DNA of 64,000 nucleotides from Rhodospirillum rubrum ATCC 11170 (GTDB lineage: Bacteria > Pseudomonadota > Alphaproteobacteria > Rhodospirillales > Rhodospirillaceae), in NCBI RefSeq assembly GCF_000013085.1, contig NC_007643.1:2403001-2467000 (forward strand). Reading direction: 5' to 3'. The notes under the pieces were generated by a model, which saw only the letters and a program-made list of their open reading frames with translations, was not told the origin of the DNA and ran no database searches. Positions 28,101 through 36,745 of the stretch are shown here, piece by piece (position 1 is the first letter of the stretch; the number at the start of each line of letters is the position of its first letter). Both the position numbers and the translations under genes were made by a program.

Positions 28101-29686
28101 AGCCGCCCGGCCAGCGGTCGGCCCAGCGCGTCGCCGAGCGGCGCCAGATCGGGCAAGGTCAGGGTCAGATCGGCGGCAGGAACCAGCAAACCACCGCCTT
28201 GCGCGCCATCAAGATCCAGATCGGCGGTTCCCCCCAGCCCGACCGCCGCCCCCGACAGCACGAGATCCGACAGGGTCAGCCGGCTTTCTTCGGCATCGAA
28301 CAGGCCCTTGATCGCCAGGGACGGCGAAGGCCCCAGGGCGGCGGCCAGGGCCGGACCACCGGCGGTCAGGGATAGATCTTCGCCGCCGACGGTGATCGAC
28401 AGGGCGGTTTTGGCCCCCTCGGGCTGGGCGGTGGCGGTGAGGGCCAGGGTTTTCGCCGTGACGGCGCCGGGCAGGTCCAGGGCGTTGATCGTCGCCTCGG
28501 CCCGAGCGGTCGGAGCCTCCAGGCTGCCGCCGGCCCGAAGGCTCACCCGCGCCGTGCCAAGCCCAAGGTCGGGAACGAGGCCGCCCAAGGCGCCGGCACC
28601 GTGCAGAGCGCCATCAAGGACGAGATCAAGGGCGCCCTCCTTGCCCACAGCGCCCTGGGCCGTAAGGGTCCAGCCCGGCCCGCTGGCGCCAAGGTGATCA
28701 AGGGCCTTGCCGCCGTTCCCATCATCGCGGGCGCGCAGGCTTACCGTCGCCTCGGGGGCGAGGGCGGCCCTCAGCCGGGGCGGCGCCTTGGCCAAAGGCC
28801 GAAAGCGAAGATCGGCGCCGGCGGCCAGGGCGCCCGTTTCGTCGCGCGCCAGGGTCAGCGGGCCCTCGACGGCCAGCAGATCCTCGGCCCGCAGGGTGAT
28901 CCGCCCCCGCCAGTCGGCCAAAGGCCCCTGCCCTTTCAGATCGAGGGCCAGCGCCGTCCGCTCCTCAAGGCCAAGCAGCCGGGCAACGATCCCGCCTTCG
29001 GGTTCATGGGCGGCCAGATCGACGCTCAAGGCCAGCGGCGCGCCGCCGGCCTCGGCGACCAGCCCGAGATGGGCCGGCTTGCCATCGGTGCGATCAAGCG
29101 TCAGCCACACCCCGGAGATCGCCGCGCCCGCAGGCTCCAGCCGCCCGGTCAGGGCCAAGCGCACCGCCTCGCCGACCAGCGCCTCGCCCAGCGACAGATC
29201 GGGAACGGCCAACTCGCCGATGCGCAGCCGGGCGAGCAGGCGGTAATCAAAGCCCTCAGCGTCCGGGTCTTCGGGAGAGGACGGCAAGGCGGGGGGGCGG
29301 GCGATCGCCAACCCCTCGGTCCGCAGGGCCTCGACCGACAGGCGGCCGCCAAGCAGGGCCAGGGGCGACCACAGCACCTCGGCCCGCCCCAGGGTCAACC
29401 ACACCCCTTGCGGATCGCTCAGCGCCACGTCGCGCAAGATGATCTGGCCGGGCAAGGCGCCTTCCAGGGCGCCGATGCGCAGGCCAAGACCATCGGGCGC
29501 GCTGACCGCGCTTTCGATCGTCTCTTTCAGCCACGAACGGCCGCCATCGGTCTGACCAAGGGCGAGCAGCCCGCCAACGATCACCACCAGCAGGGCAAGC
29601 AGCCCGGAAACACCCCAGGCCAGCCCACGGGCCAGCTGCGCGCCCGGTGCCTGGGAGGGCGGAGGAAGAGGATCGGTTGTCGCCAT
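25184..29686 (-). CDS. tamB: Translocation and assembly module protein TamB
   Basis: This 1500-residue envelope-spanning protein is of the AsmA-like/TamB superfamily. The start MATTDPLPPPSQAPGAQLAR leads into a single transmembrane signal anchor (about 22-44). A long periplasmic beta-rich region with repeated leucine/glycine-rich strands follows, and the conserved C-terminal domain (about 1180-1500) contains VYVRGRGVDSEWEGKLNVGG and IQLAEAASQLAGVGGGGGVI. The start lies one base from the stop of tamA upstream, the usual tamA-tamB pair. The complex helps autotransporter and other outer-membrane protein assembly and is linked to lipid transport in current models. Confidence 0.93.
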   Translation of the reverse strand: MATTDPLPPPSQAPGAQLARGLAWGVSGLLALLVVIVGGLLALGQTDGGRSWLKETIESAVSAPDGLGLRIGALEGALPGQIILRDVALSDPQGVWLTLGRAEVLWSPLALLGGRLSVEALRTEGLAIARPPALPSSPEDPDAEGFDYRLLARLRIGELAVPDLSLGEALVGEAVRLALTGRLEPAGAAISGVWLTLDRTDGKPAHLGLVAEAGGAPLALSVDLAAHEPEGGIVARLLGLEERTALALDLKGQGPLADWRGRITLRAEDLLAVEGPLTLARDETGALAAGADLRFRPLAKAPPRLRAALAPEATVSLRARDDGNGGKALDHLGASGPGWTLTAQGAVGKEGALDLVLDGALHGAGALGGLVPDLGLGTARVSLRAGGSLEAPTARAEATINALDLPGAVTAKTLALTATAQPEGAKTALSITVGGEDLSLTAGGPALAAALGPSPSLAIKGLFDAEESRLTLSDLVLSGAAVGLGGTADLDLDGAQGGGLLVPAADLTLTLPDLAPLGDALGRPLAGRLDAHLLAEEVSLEPRRGRLRLEARGKDLAFGGGPADRVFGPAPGLIAGLSLGEDGAITLDSLALDAPGATLTGQGGLATDGTLDASLGASLSDLGAVLPGFSGSPSLEITASGPLADAALSLSLRADRLAGAGIEARALDLTLAMGGLGSEPAGVLEGSAKLGGQPVTLSLPFALKNDFAALELWQAELALGSARLGGDLAVDLETKLSEGALTLAVPSLAVLKAVGAPPMTGSLTAKATLDRAGGRQGAVVSLRAPQATLDSLAVGRLTLDMKLADALGKPTLKAEAGASGGAAGGVAWNRLSVKAEGALSDLALTLALDGSMARAVSAKAPPARSAQAPPAKLTKTPPVSGPRDPLSARLVARLAITEGTTKLRLTTLDASLRDRRLSLLAPATLTMAGEDMILDRLRLSLAGGELQASGSRRGGAVKATLDARAIPLALADLVAPDLGLEGRLDGRVSLSGSASRPTGEAAITLSRLKTKAVPDRALEVRLDATLGARSLDGTLSVAGFAGQPLRATASLPRGAGLAIDRTKPLTARADWRGDVRALMDFTPLIDHRLSGATVIDILVTGSIDAPIVSGGVSLKNGAYENLSTGTVLREIALALRADGGRTVTIDLDARDGGKGRVSLKGRVLLVDLTRPIGRIDLDITQAVVVRRDDAVAEISADLAMVLAADQMTVSGTVTTGPVEIRLVGGGGPSIAELDVVEIGGKGQATSATQAVADREALRMAAQTPIPVLLDITVSLPRRVYVRGRGVDSEWEGKLNVGGTAAAPKVVGTITTLRGQADVLGRTFSLRKGEVRFDGGMPIDPLLDVVAANDTGEVVALVSVSGTASDPQIGFSSEPALPKDEVISQILFGKTSGELSAFEAIQLAEAASQLAGVGGGGGVIQSLRAMTGLDVLKLGEGATGGTTLEAGTYLRENVYIGVEQGLGLQDSAIEVQVELTPSINLESKVGATGASEAGVFWKKDY

Positions 29687-29687
29687 G

Positions 29688-31586
29688 TCAGAACGCCTGC
29701 CCGAGACTGATATAAACCTGGAAGCTGTCGTCCGATCCGCGCGGATTGAGCGGCATGGCGACATCGGCGCGCAGCGGCCCGAACGAGGTGTGGTAGCGCA
29801 CCCCCAAACCGGCGCCCCAGCGGATATCCTCGCTGAAGCTCGGCCAGGATTCGGTGGTTACCAGACCGCCATCGAGAAAGGGCACGATGCCGATGGTCTC
29901 GGTGATCTTGATGCGGGCCTCGACGCCGATTTCGGCGGCCGAGCGGCCGCCGGTCGGATCGTCGTCGCCATTGAGCGGACCGATCAGGTTATGGCCATAG
30001 CCGCGCACCGATCCGCCGCCACCGGCGAACAGGCGGTGATTGGGCGGCACATTGGTGAGATCGGCCCCGGTCAGGCTGGCCAGCCGGGCCCGCCCGGCCA
30101 GCACAAGGCGGTTCTCGATCGCCGGGTAATAGGCCGAACCGGTGGTTTCAAGCACGAGAAAGGTCGTGCCGGCGCCATCGACCTGTCCGGCGAAAGGAGT
30201 GGCGGCCAGGGCGAGGCGGGTGCCGGTGGTGGGATCGAGCAGATCGTCGGTCCCATCGCGGATGGCCGACAGCGGCACGCCGGCCAGCATATGGCGGCGG
30301 CGCGCGTCGGAGGGATCGGCCTCCCAGACCAACTGGCCGTATTCAAAGGCCAACCCGCCGCTGAGGCGCCAGTGCTCCCAAACCTCGCGTTCCAGGCCCA
30401 TGCCGAGTTCGCCGACCTCGCCGCTATAGGCCTCGCCATCCTCGCGCGAAACGCTGGCGTTCATGGTCAAGGTCTGGCGGGGATCGAGGAAATAGGGTTT
30501 GCGAAAGGTGAGGTCGAGGGATTGCTCTTTTTGGGCGGCGACGACATCGGCGCGGAACTTCTCGCCCGCCCCCAGCAGATTGCGGTGTTCCCAGCGCAGC
30601 GTCGCCCCCGCCCCCGTATCGGTGGCATAGCTGACGCCGGCGGAAATGGTGCGGTGCGCCCCCTCGCTGACCGTTAAATCGATGGGAATGCGGCCATCGG
30701 CGCCAACCTCGGCCGCCGGCGTCAGGTGCACGGTGGCAAACAGCCGGCTGTCGGACAGGCGCTTGCGCAGAGCGCGCAGTTGGTCCTCGTCATAGGCCTC
30801 ACCCTCGCGCCAGGGCACCATCTTGCGCACGAAGGACTCTTTCACCCGATCAAGGCCGCTGACCCGCAAGGCGCCGAAATCGGCGACGGGCCCGGGCTCG
30901 ACCACATAGGTCACCTCCATGGTCCGGCCGGCGTGATCGACCACCACCACCTTGTCGACCACCTTGGCCAGCGGCCGGGCGGATTTGCGCAAGTCCTCGC
31001 TCAGCCGCTTCTCGCCGGCCAGCACGTCATCGGCGCGCGCCGTCTGCCCCAGCTTCAGCCCGACGGCGTCGGCCCCCTGGGGCAGGCCGTCGACATCGCT
31101 TGCCCCCCGGTAGTCCATGGCGACCTTGGCGACCTGATAAACCGGGCCGGGATCGGCGCGAACCTCGACCATGGCCGGCCCGGGCGCGGAGTCGCGGACA
31201 TCGGCGCTCAAGTCCGCATCGTAATAGCCGCGCGAGCGCAGGGCCTTATGGAAGCGATCGAGATCGGATTGGATGCGGCGCTCCAAACCCATGCGGGTAA
31301 AGGGCGGATCGCCTTCCAGGGCGGCCAGTTGGGAAACCTCGCGTAGCCAGGGGGTCAGGTCCTCGGGATCATTGGCGACGGTGATGGTGACCCGATAGGG
31401 AAACCCCGCCCCCGACCCGGGGCGATTGACGGCGGCCTTTTCGGCCTCGCTCGTGCCGGGTTCAGGATCACCGGCGGCAAGGCCCGAGCGGGCGAGCAGG
31501 GCGACAAAGGCGGCCGCCACCAGGGCGCGTGTCGCCGGGCGCGCCTTTATCATACTGCGATAAATCCCCTTGCCCGCAGGCCCCAT
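29688..31586 (-). CDS. tamA: Outer-membrane assembly protein TamA (Omp85 family)
   Basis: This 632-residue protein has an N-terminal signal peptide (hydrophobic core about 20-36, LVAAAFVALLARSGLAAG), periplasmic POTRA domains (about 60-310), and a C-terminal 16-stranded barrel (about 320-632) ending in the aromatic residue F (VYISLGQAF). The Omp85 lid-loop signature is seen as GGGGSVRGYGHNLIGPL. Start 31586 has agggggat upstream; a second ATG at 31553 would still keep the signal peptide. It is translationally adjacent to tamB. Confidence 0.93.
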   Translation of the reverse strand: MGPAGKGIYRSMIKARPATRALVAAAFVALLARSGLAAGDPEPGTSEAEKAAVNRPGSGAGFPYRVTITVANDPEDLTPWLREVSQLAALEGDPPFTRMGLERRIQSDLDRFHKALRSRGYYDADLSADVRDSAPGPAMVEVRADPGPVYQVAKVAMDYRGASDVDGLPQGADAVGLKLGQTARADDVLAGEKRLSEDLRKSARPLAKVVDKVVVVDHAGRTMEVTYVVEPGPVADFGALRVSGLDRVKESFVRKMVPWREGEAYDEDQLRALRKRLSDSRLFATVHLTPAAEVGADGRIPIDLTVSEGAHRTISAGVSYATDTGAGATLRWEHRNLLGAGEKFRADVVAAQKEQSLDLTFRKPYFLDPRQTLTMNASVSREDGEAYSGEVGELGMGLEREVWEHWRLSGGLAFEYGQLVWEADPSDARRRHMLAGVPLSAIRDGTDDLLDPTTGTRLALAATPFAGQVDGAGTTFLVLETTGSAYYPAIENRLVLAGRARLASLTGADLTNVPPNHRLFAGGGGSVRGYGHNLIGPLNGDDDPTGGRSAAEIGVEARIKITETIGIVPFLDGGLVTTESWPSFSEDIRWGAGLGVRYHTSFGPLRADVAMPLNPRGSDDSFQVYISLGQAF

Positions 31587-31711
31587 CGGCTATCCCCCTC
31601 GACAAAAGATGGAACCCGTTTGACCGAAACGCAACGTTCCACAGGCGGGAGGGATGCCGGCAGCGGGGCGATTGGTCGCAAAAAAATCCAGAGGATACGG
31701 GGGTTAAGCGC

Positions 31712-32635
31712 TCAATCGAGCAGGGCGCCAAACGAGAACATCTCGCCCGGGGTCGCCATAAGGTCGTAAGCCAGCTTGCCGCAGACCAGCAGAACCATCA
31801 CCGCCAGCAGGGCGCGCAGTTGCTCGCCGCGCAGTCGGGCCCCGGCCTTGGCCCCGGCCTGGGCGCCAAAAACCGCCCCGGCCAGCAGCAGCAGGGCCAG
31901 CACGACATCCACCGTTTGATTGACCGCCGCCTGGAGGATGGCGGTGGAGGCGGCGACGAAAATGATCTGGAACAGGCTGGTTCCCACCACGACCTGGGTC
32001 GGCATGCCCAGCAGATAAATCATCGCCGGCACCATGACGAAGCCGCCGCCCACGCCCATGATCGCCGCCAGGATGCCAACCAGAAAGCCGATGGTCAGCG
32101 GCAGAATGGCGCTGATGTAAAGCTTGGAGCGCCGAAAGCGCATCTTGAGCGGCAGGCCATGCATCCAAGTGTGGCGCCCGGGCCCACGGGCGACGGGCAC
32201 GCCGGGCGAGCGCCGCCGGCGGATCAGCACGGTGGCGCTTTCCACGAACATCAAGCCGCCGACCGCGCCCAGGAAAATCACATAGCTTAGCGAAATCGCC
32301 AGATCGATCTGGCCCAGGCGGTGCAACAGGGCGAACAGCCAGACGCCGACCACCGATCCGGCCAGACCGCCGATCAGCAGCACGAAGCCCATCTTGAAGT
32401 CGACATTGCCGCGCCGCATGTGGGCGAGGACGCCGGCGACCGAGGTGGCGACGATCTGATTGGCCTGGGTGCCGACGGCGACGGCGGGGGGAACACCATA
32501 GAGGATCAAAAGCGGCGTCAGCAGGAAGCCGCCGCCAACCCCGAACAGCCCCGATAGGAACCCAACGACCCCCCCCATGCCAAGGATGAGCAGAACGTTG
32601 ACGGACATCTCGGCGATCGGCAGGTAAATCTGCAT
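31712..32635 (-). CDS. TauE/SafE family membrane permease
   Basis: This 307-residue protein has about eight transmembrane helices in two related halves. Family repeats are visible as GGVVGFLSGLFGVGGGFLLT near residue 20 and FLVGILAAIMGVGGGFVMVP in the second half. Family members export sulfite, sulfoacetate or other small organic anions. The start MQIYLPIAEMSVNVLLILGM is chosen because the upstream frame is proline/arginine-rich and unlike the family. The next gene upstream (NtrC-type regulator) ends 106 bases away on the same strand. The substrate cannot be read from the sequence. The 125-base gap to tamA holds nothing recognisable. Confidence 0.85.
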   Translation of the reverse strand: MQIYLPIAEMSVNVLLILGMGGVVGFLSGLFGVGGGFLLTPLLILYGVPPAVAVGTQANQIVATSVAGVLAHMRRGNVDFKMGFVLLIGGLAGSVVGVWLFALLHRLGQIDLAISLSYVIFLGAVGGLMFVESATVLIRRRRSPGVPVARGPGRHTWMHGLPLKMRFRRSKLYISAILPLTIGFLVGILAAIMGVGGGFVMVPAMIYLLGMPTQVVVGTSLFQIIFVAASTAILQAAVNQTVDVVLALLLLAGAVFGAQAGAKAGARLRGEQLRALLAVMVLLVCGKLAYDLMATPGEMFSFGALLD

Positions 32636-32741
32636 AAGCGGGCTTTCCGGGACGGGTTCGCGCGTGGCGACCTTGCGGGGGGCTGATCTCGATAAGACCC
32701 CGACGCCGCCCCGGTTGCAAGCCCCGGACCGGCCCCAAGCC

Positions 32742-34178
32742 TCAGCGCCCGGCGCTTCCGCCCGTTCCGCCCGATTTATAGGCGGAATGCTTGCGATAGA
32801 TGGTCGAGGGCGAGACATCAAGAAGCCGCGCCGCCCGCGTCACATTGTTGTCCGACAACCGCAAGGCGGCGTCGATGGCCATGGCTTCCAGTTCGGCCAA
32901 GGGGCGGGCGAGGATCTCATCAAGCGACAGCGTTCCCCCGCCAACAACGGCCCCGGTGGCGCTTTGCGGGTCGACGGGCAGGCTGACCACGGCTTCGACG
33001 CAGTCAAGCGGCGGTGGCAACATGGTCGGCTCGACCGTCACCCCGTCATTGAGCACGACGATATTGCGCACGACGTTTTCAAGCTGGCGGACATTGCCCG
33101 GCCAGCGATAGGCCATGATCCGCCCCAGGGCATCGGCCGAGAACTCCTGGAAGCGCTTGCCTTCGAGCTTGGAGAAATCGGCGAGAAACCGCCGGGCCAG
33201 CAAGATGATGTCATCGCCGCGCGCCGAAAGCGGCGGCAGGTGGATGGGCACCACATAAAGCCGGTAATACAGATCCTCGCGGAAGCGCCCGGCCTTGACC
33301 TCGACCAGCGGATCGCGATTGGTGGCGCAGACGAAGCGGATATTGACCTGACGATCGGCGCCGTCGCCCACCTTGCGATAGGTGCCGGTCTGGATGAAGC
33401 GCAGCAGCTTCACCTGAAGATCGAGGTCCATCTCGCACAGTTCATCAAGGAACAGGGTTCCGCCATCGGCCCGGCTGGCCGCGCCCTCGCGGTCGTTGAT
33501 CGCCCCGGTGAAGGCGCCCTTGCGATGGCCGAAGATCTCGCTTTCCATCAATTCGCGGGGAATGGCGCCGCAGTTGATGGCGACGAAGGGGCCGTTGCGA
33601 CGGTCCGACAGATTATGGATGGCGTTGGCGCAGAGTTCCTTGCCCGTCCCGGTCTCGCCGGTGATGAACACGCTGGCGGTGCTGCTGGCCGCCGCCGCCT
33701 CGATCAAGCTAAAGACGTTGGACATGGCCGGTGAGGAGCCCAGAAAACCCGAGGGGCCGCGTTTGGCCCGGGTCGGATCGGCGGCCGGCGCCCGGCCTTC
33801 GGCGGTGGGCGTGCGCCGCTCCAAAGCCTCTTCAACGGCGGTGCGCAGTTTGTCGGCGCCGCAGGGCTTGACCAGGAAATCGATCGCCCCCTCGCGCATC
33901 GCCTCGACGGCGCGGCGCACCGATCCCGACCCGGTCAGCACGACAGTCGGCGGCATCGCCGCCGGACCGCCCAGCTTGCGCAGGATTTCCAGGCCGTCCA
34001 TATCAGGCAAACCGAGATCGAGCACCACCAGATCGAAGGCGCTGGCATCGGCGACCAGATAGTCGAGGGCCTGCCCTCCCGTCCCGGCCAAGGTGACGGT
34101 CATCCCCGACGCCCTCAGATAGGTGGCGTAAAGTTCGGCGTTGGAGGGCGAATCCTCCACCATCAAGATACGGTGCAT
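32742..34178 (-). CDS. Sigma-54-dependent response regulator (NtrC family)
   Basis: This 478-residue three-domain activator has: a receiver (about 1-120) with acidic pocket Glu8/Asp9, phospho-acceptor Asp54 (VVLDLGLPDMDG) and FLVKP; an AAA+ domain (about 150-380) with Walker A GETGTGKE, the sigma-54 contact loop GAFTGA and Walker B GTLFLDEL; and a Fis-type helix-turn-helix (about 430-470; NVTRAARLLDVSPSTIYRK). It should activate sigma-54 promoters when phosphorylated. No histidine kinase gene adjoins, so it is an orphan. A start nine bases earlier (34187) is possible. Its targets are unknown. Confidence 0.93.
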   Translation of the reverse strand: MHRILMVEDSPSNAELYATYLRASGMTVTLAGTGGQALDYLVADASAFDLVVLDLGLPDMDGLEILRKLGGPAAMPPTVVLTGSGSVRRAVEAMREGAIDFLVKPCGADKLRTAVEEALERRTPTAEGRAPAADPTRAKRGPSGFLGSSPAMSNVFSLIEAAAASSTASVFITGETGTGKELCANAIHNLSDRRNGPFVAINCGAIPRELMESEIFGHRKGAFTGAINDREGAASRADGGTLFLDELCEMDLDLQVKLLRFIQTGTYRKVGDGADRQVNIRFVCATNRDPLVEVKAGRFREDLYYRLYVVPIHLPPLSARGDDIILLARRFLADFSKLEGKRFQEFSADALGRIMAYRWPGNVRQLENVVRNIVVLNDGVTVEPTMLPPPLDCVEAVVSLPVDPQSATGAVVGGGTLSLDEILARPLAELEAMAIDAALRLSDNNVTRAARLLDVSPSTIYRKHSAYKSGGTGGSAGR

Positions 34179-34437
34179 GGACGCCAAAGACCCTTCGATC
34201 CCTTACCGTGACCCCCTAATCATGGGTTGCGTCCACCATAGCCGTCGCCCGAAGCCACGTCTATCGTCGCCTCGCGCCAAGGGAGATCTTAGGAGTCGTT
34301 TCAGGGATGGACGGGTGATAGGCCGCCTGCGGGCAAGGGAGTTCCGCGGCCGGGCCCTTTTCGGTCGAGGGCTGTAGGCCTTTGGTATATAGATACCACC
34401 TTGCCCGAACCGACGAACCCTGCCTTTTTCTTCAACC

Positions 34438-34578
34438 TTACCGGGAAATTCCCGAGATCGAAAAATAGCGGGCGCGGCGGAAGGCCTTGTCCAGACGCTT
34501 CTGCCGACGCTCAAAGCGGGATTCGAGAAAGCGGATGATCAAAGCGACCAGAAAGACAACCGAAAAAAGTTCAATCAT
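34438..34578 (-). CDS. Small single-pass membrane protein (putative)
   Basis: This predicted protein of 46 residues is unrecognised. MIELFSVVFLVALIIRFLES is a plausible membrane helix, followed by a highly basic tail (RFERRQKRLDKAFRRARYF). A gggga ribosome site stands six bases before the ATG. It sits alone between the regulator and the CoA-transferase, in a 626-base interval otherwise free of clear genes (34179-34804). It could be chance, but the amphipathic basic tail after a helix is a common small-protein pattern. Confidence 0.4.
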   Translation of the reverse strand: MIELFSVVFLVALIIRFLESRFERRQKRLDKAFRRARYFSISGISR

Positions 34579-34804
34579 CACACGTCCCCAAAAGCCTTGG
34601 GCTTTCGCTTCTTGGTTTACCGGGCATCCATAAAGGAAAACGCAGGGTTGGTCGATAACCCGGCGCCGGTGGACAGTATGAAGAGGAAAAGGCGAATTCA
34701 AGGCGAAGGCCGTGAAAAAGCGCCTTTTTCGACGGGATTGGGAAACACGGTTGGGTGGAAATTGATAAAACCACAGTCAACCGGGGACTTAGCGCCGGCT
34801 CCGC

Positions 34805-35923
34805 CTAATGCCCGACCCGATCCCACAGGGCGATCGCCTCGTCGATCGTCGCCTCGCGCAGGGGTTGGCGTGGCGCGGCCCCCGACTCGGCCAGGAGAAT
34901 AGGCAACAAAAGGTCTATAAGTCCATCCGTTCCGCTATGGACCATGCCCCTTGGCGCCTCCAGAACCCCGGCCAGAACCTCGTCGGGACGGCATACGGGT
35001 TCAACACAGCAATCCGCCGGCCCCAGCACGGCCATCCAGGCTTGGCGATCGCGGGTGGCAAACAGCGCCTCAAGCTCGGCGATCAGCGCCGTCTGCGGCA
35101 AAGGCTCGCTCTGGCGGGCGACCAGATCGGGCCGGTCAAGGGCGGCGCAGAAGGCGGCCCAGAACTTGGGTTCGATCGGAGCGACGGCGAGATGGCCGCC
35201 ATCGGCCGTGCCATAGATCTTGTAATAGGCCGCGCCGCCATTGAGCAGATCGTGGCCGCGGGCGGTCGGCGCCCCCCGGGCCGCCAGGGCCAACCCCATG
35301 GCGTTGAGGGCGCGGGCGCTTTCATAAAGCGACAGGTCGTAATGACCGCCGCGCCCGCTGCGCAACCGCCGCAGCAAGCCAGCGAGCATGGCGACCACCG
35401 CCATCATCGCCCCGGCGTGATCGGCCAGCGGCGGAAAGGGCGCCACCGGCTGATCGGCCGTGCCGCTCATCGCCAAGGCGCCGCTCAGCGCCAGATAGGT
35501 CATGTCGTGACCGGCGCGATCGCGCCAGGGACCGGTCTGGCCGAAGCCCGAAACCATGACATGGACCAACGCCCGGTTCAGTCCGTCCAGGGCCGCCTCG
35601 CCAAAGCCCAGCCGCTCCATCACCCCGGGCCGAAAGCTTTCGACCAGGCCATGGGAGCGCCCGATCAGGGTGGCGAGGCCGGCCTTGCCCTCGGCGCTTT
35701 TCAGATCGAGGGTCACCACCGTCTTGTTGCGATTGAGCACCTTGTAGAGCGGGCTGACGCCATCGGGATCGAGCGGACCGAAAAGCCGCATGGGGTCGCC
35801 GCCGGGCGGTTCGATCTTGATGACCTCGGCGCCAAGGTCGGAGAGCAGCAGGCAGGCGAAGGGACCGGGTATATATTGCCCCATGTCGATCACCCGCATG
35901 TCCTTGAGGACGTCCCCCAGCAT
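34805..35923 (-). CDS. CaiB/BaiF family CoA-transferase
   Basis: This 372-residue class III CoA-transferase fold protein moves CoA between carboxylic acids (or racemises acyl-CoAs in the related AMACR branch). The N-terminus VLKDMRVIDMGQYIPGPFAC and EVIKIEPPGGDPMR are the CoA-binding signature; the catalytic aspartate lies in RAGHDMTYLALSGAL. Its start is 27 bases from the end of the ABC ATPase gene upstream on the same strand, so it is probably the fourth gene of the TrpXYZ-like operon. Its substrate is unknown; the operon link hints at an aromatic or other carboxylic acid. Confidence 0.85.
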   Translation of the reverse strand: MLGDVLKDMRVIDMGQYIPGPFACLLLSDLGAEVIKIEPPGGDPMRLFGPLDPDGVSPLYKVLNRNKTVVTLDLKSAEGKAGLATLIGRSHGLVESFRPGVMERLGFGEAALDGLNRALVHVMVSGFGQTGPWRDRAGHDMTYLALSGALAMSGTADQPVAPFPPLADHAGAMMAVVAMLAGLLRRLRSGRGGHYDLSLYESARALNAMGLALAARGAPTARGHDLLNGGAAYYKIYGTADGGHLAVAPIEPKFWAAFCAALDRPDLVARQSEPLPQTALIAELEALFATRDRQAWMAVLGPADCCVEPVCRPDEVLAGVLEAPRGMVHSGTDGLIDLLLPILLAESGAAPRQPLREATIDEAIALWDRVGH

Positions 35924-35950
35924 GATCGTCTCCCCCGTCAGATAAGGGTC

Positions 35951-36745
35951 CTATCCCAGCAGCAGCTTGTCGTCGTCGATCTCTTCGCCGCGCTGGCGCG
36001 AGAATTCGGCCAGCAGCTTTTCCACCGTCATCCCTGCCCGTTCCGGCCCCTGGATATCAAGCACTACCCGCCCCTCGTGCAGCATCACCGTGCGATCACC
36101 ATGGGTGAGCGCCTGCTTCATCGAATGGGTGACCATCAGCGTCGTTAGCTTCTGTTCGCGCACAAGATCCTCGGTCAACCGCAAGATCAGATCGGCGGTG
36201 CGCGGATCAAGGGCGGCGGTGTGCTCGTCCAGCAGCAGGATGCGCAAAGGCGCCATGGTCGCCATCAGCAGGCTGACCGCCTGACGCTGCCCCCCCGACA
36301 ACAACCCCATGCGATCGCCAAGCCGGTCTTCAAGGCCCAATCCCAGGCGCGACAGCCGTTCGCGCAACAGGGCGCGTTCGCCCCGGGCCAGGGCCGGGCG
36401 CAGGCCACGCAAACCGCCCCGCCGCAAGGCCAGAGCCATGTTCTCCTCGACGGTCAGCCGCTCGCAGGTGCCGCCCAAGGGATCTTGGAAGACGCGGGCG
36501 ACCAGACCGGCGCGACGCCAGACCGGCAGGCGGGTCACGTTCTCGCTGCCGATCATGATCCGCCCACTCGACAGGCTGATCTCGCCCGACAGCGCGTTCA
36601 AGAAGGTGCTTTTGCCCGCGCCATTGGAGCCGATCACCGTCACCCACTGGCCTTCGGGGATATCCAGGGTAAGGCCGCGCAGGGCGGGATTTTCCAGGGG
36701 CGTTCCGGCGTTGAACACCACATGCAGATTATCGGCGATGATCAT
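35951..36745 (-). CDS. ABC transporter ATP-binding protein (TrpZ-like)
   Basis: This 264-residue ATPase has Walker A IGSNGAGKST (about residue 39), signature LLSGGQRQAVSLLMA, Walker B ILLLDEHTAALDP and switch histidine MVTHSMKQAL. It energises the importer whose permease overlaps its start by four bases (36742-36745, ATGA). The set belongs to the importer type with an ABC_sub_bind receptor, known in Gram-positives as TrpXYZ for tryptophan/tyrosine. Specificity here is inferred only at the family level. Confidence 0.9.
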   Translation of the reverse strand: MIIADNLHVVFNAGTPLENPALRGLTLDIPEGQWVTVIGSNGAGKSTFLNALSGEISLSSGRIMIGSENVTRLPVWRRAGLVARVFQDPLGGTCERLTVEENMALALRRGGLRGLRPALARGERALLRERLSRLGLGLEDRLGDRMGLLSGGQRQAVSLLMATMAPLRILLLDEHTAALDPRTADLILRLTEDLVREQKLTTLMVTHSMKQALTHGDRTVMLHEGRVVLDIQGPERAGMTVEKLLAEFSRQRGEEIDDDKLLLG

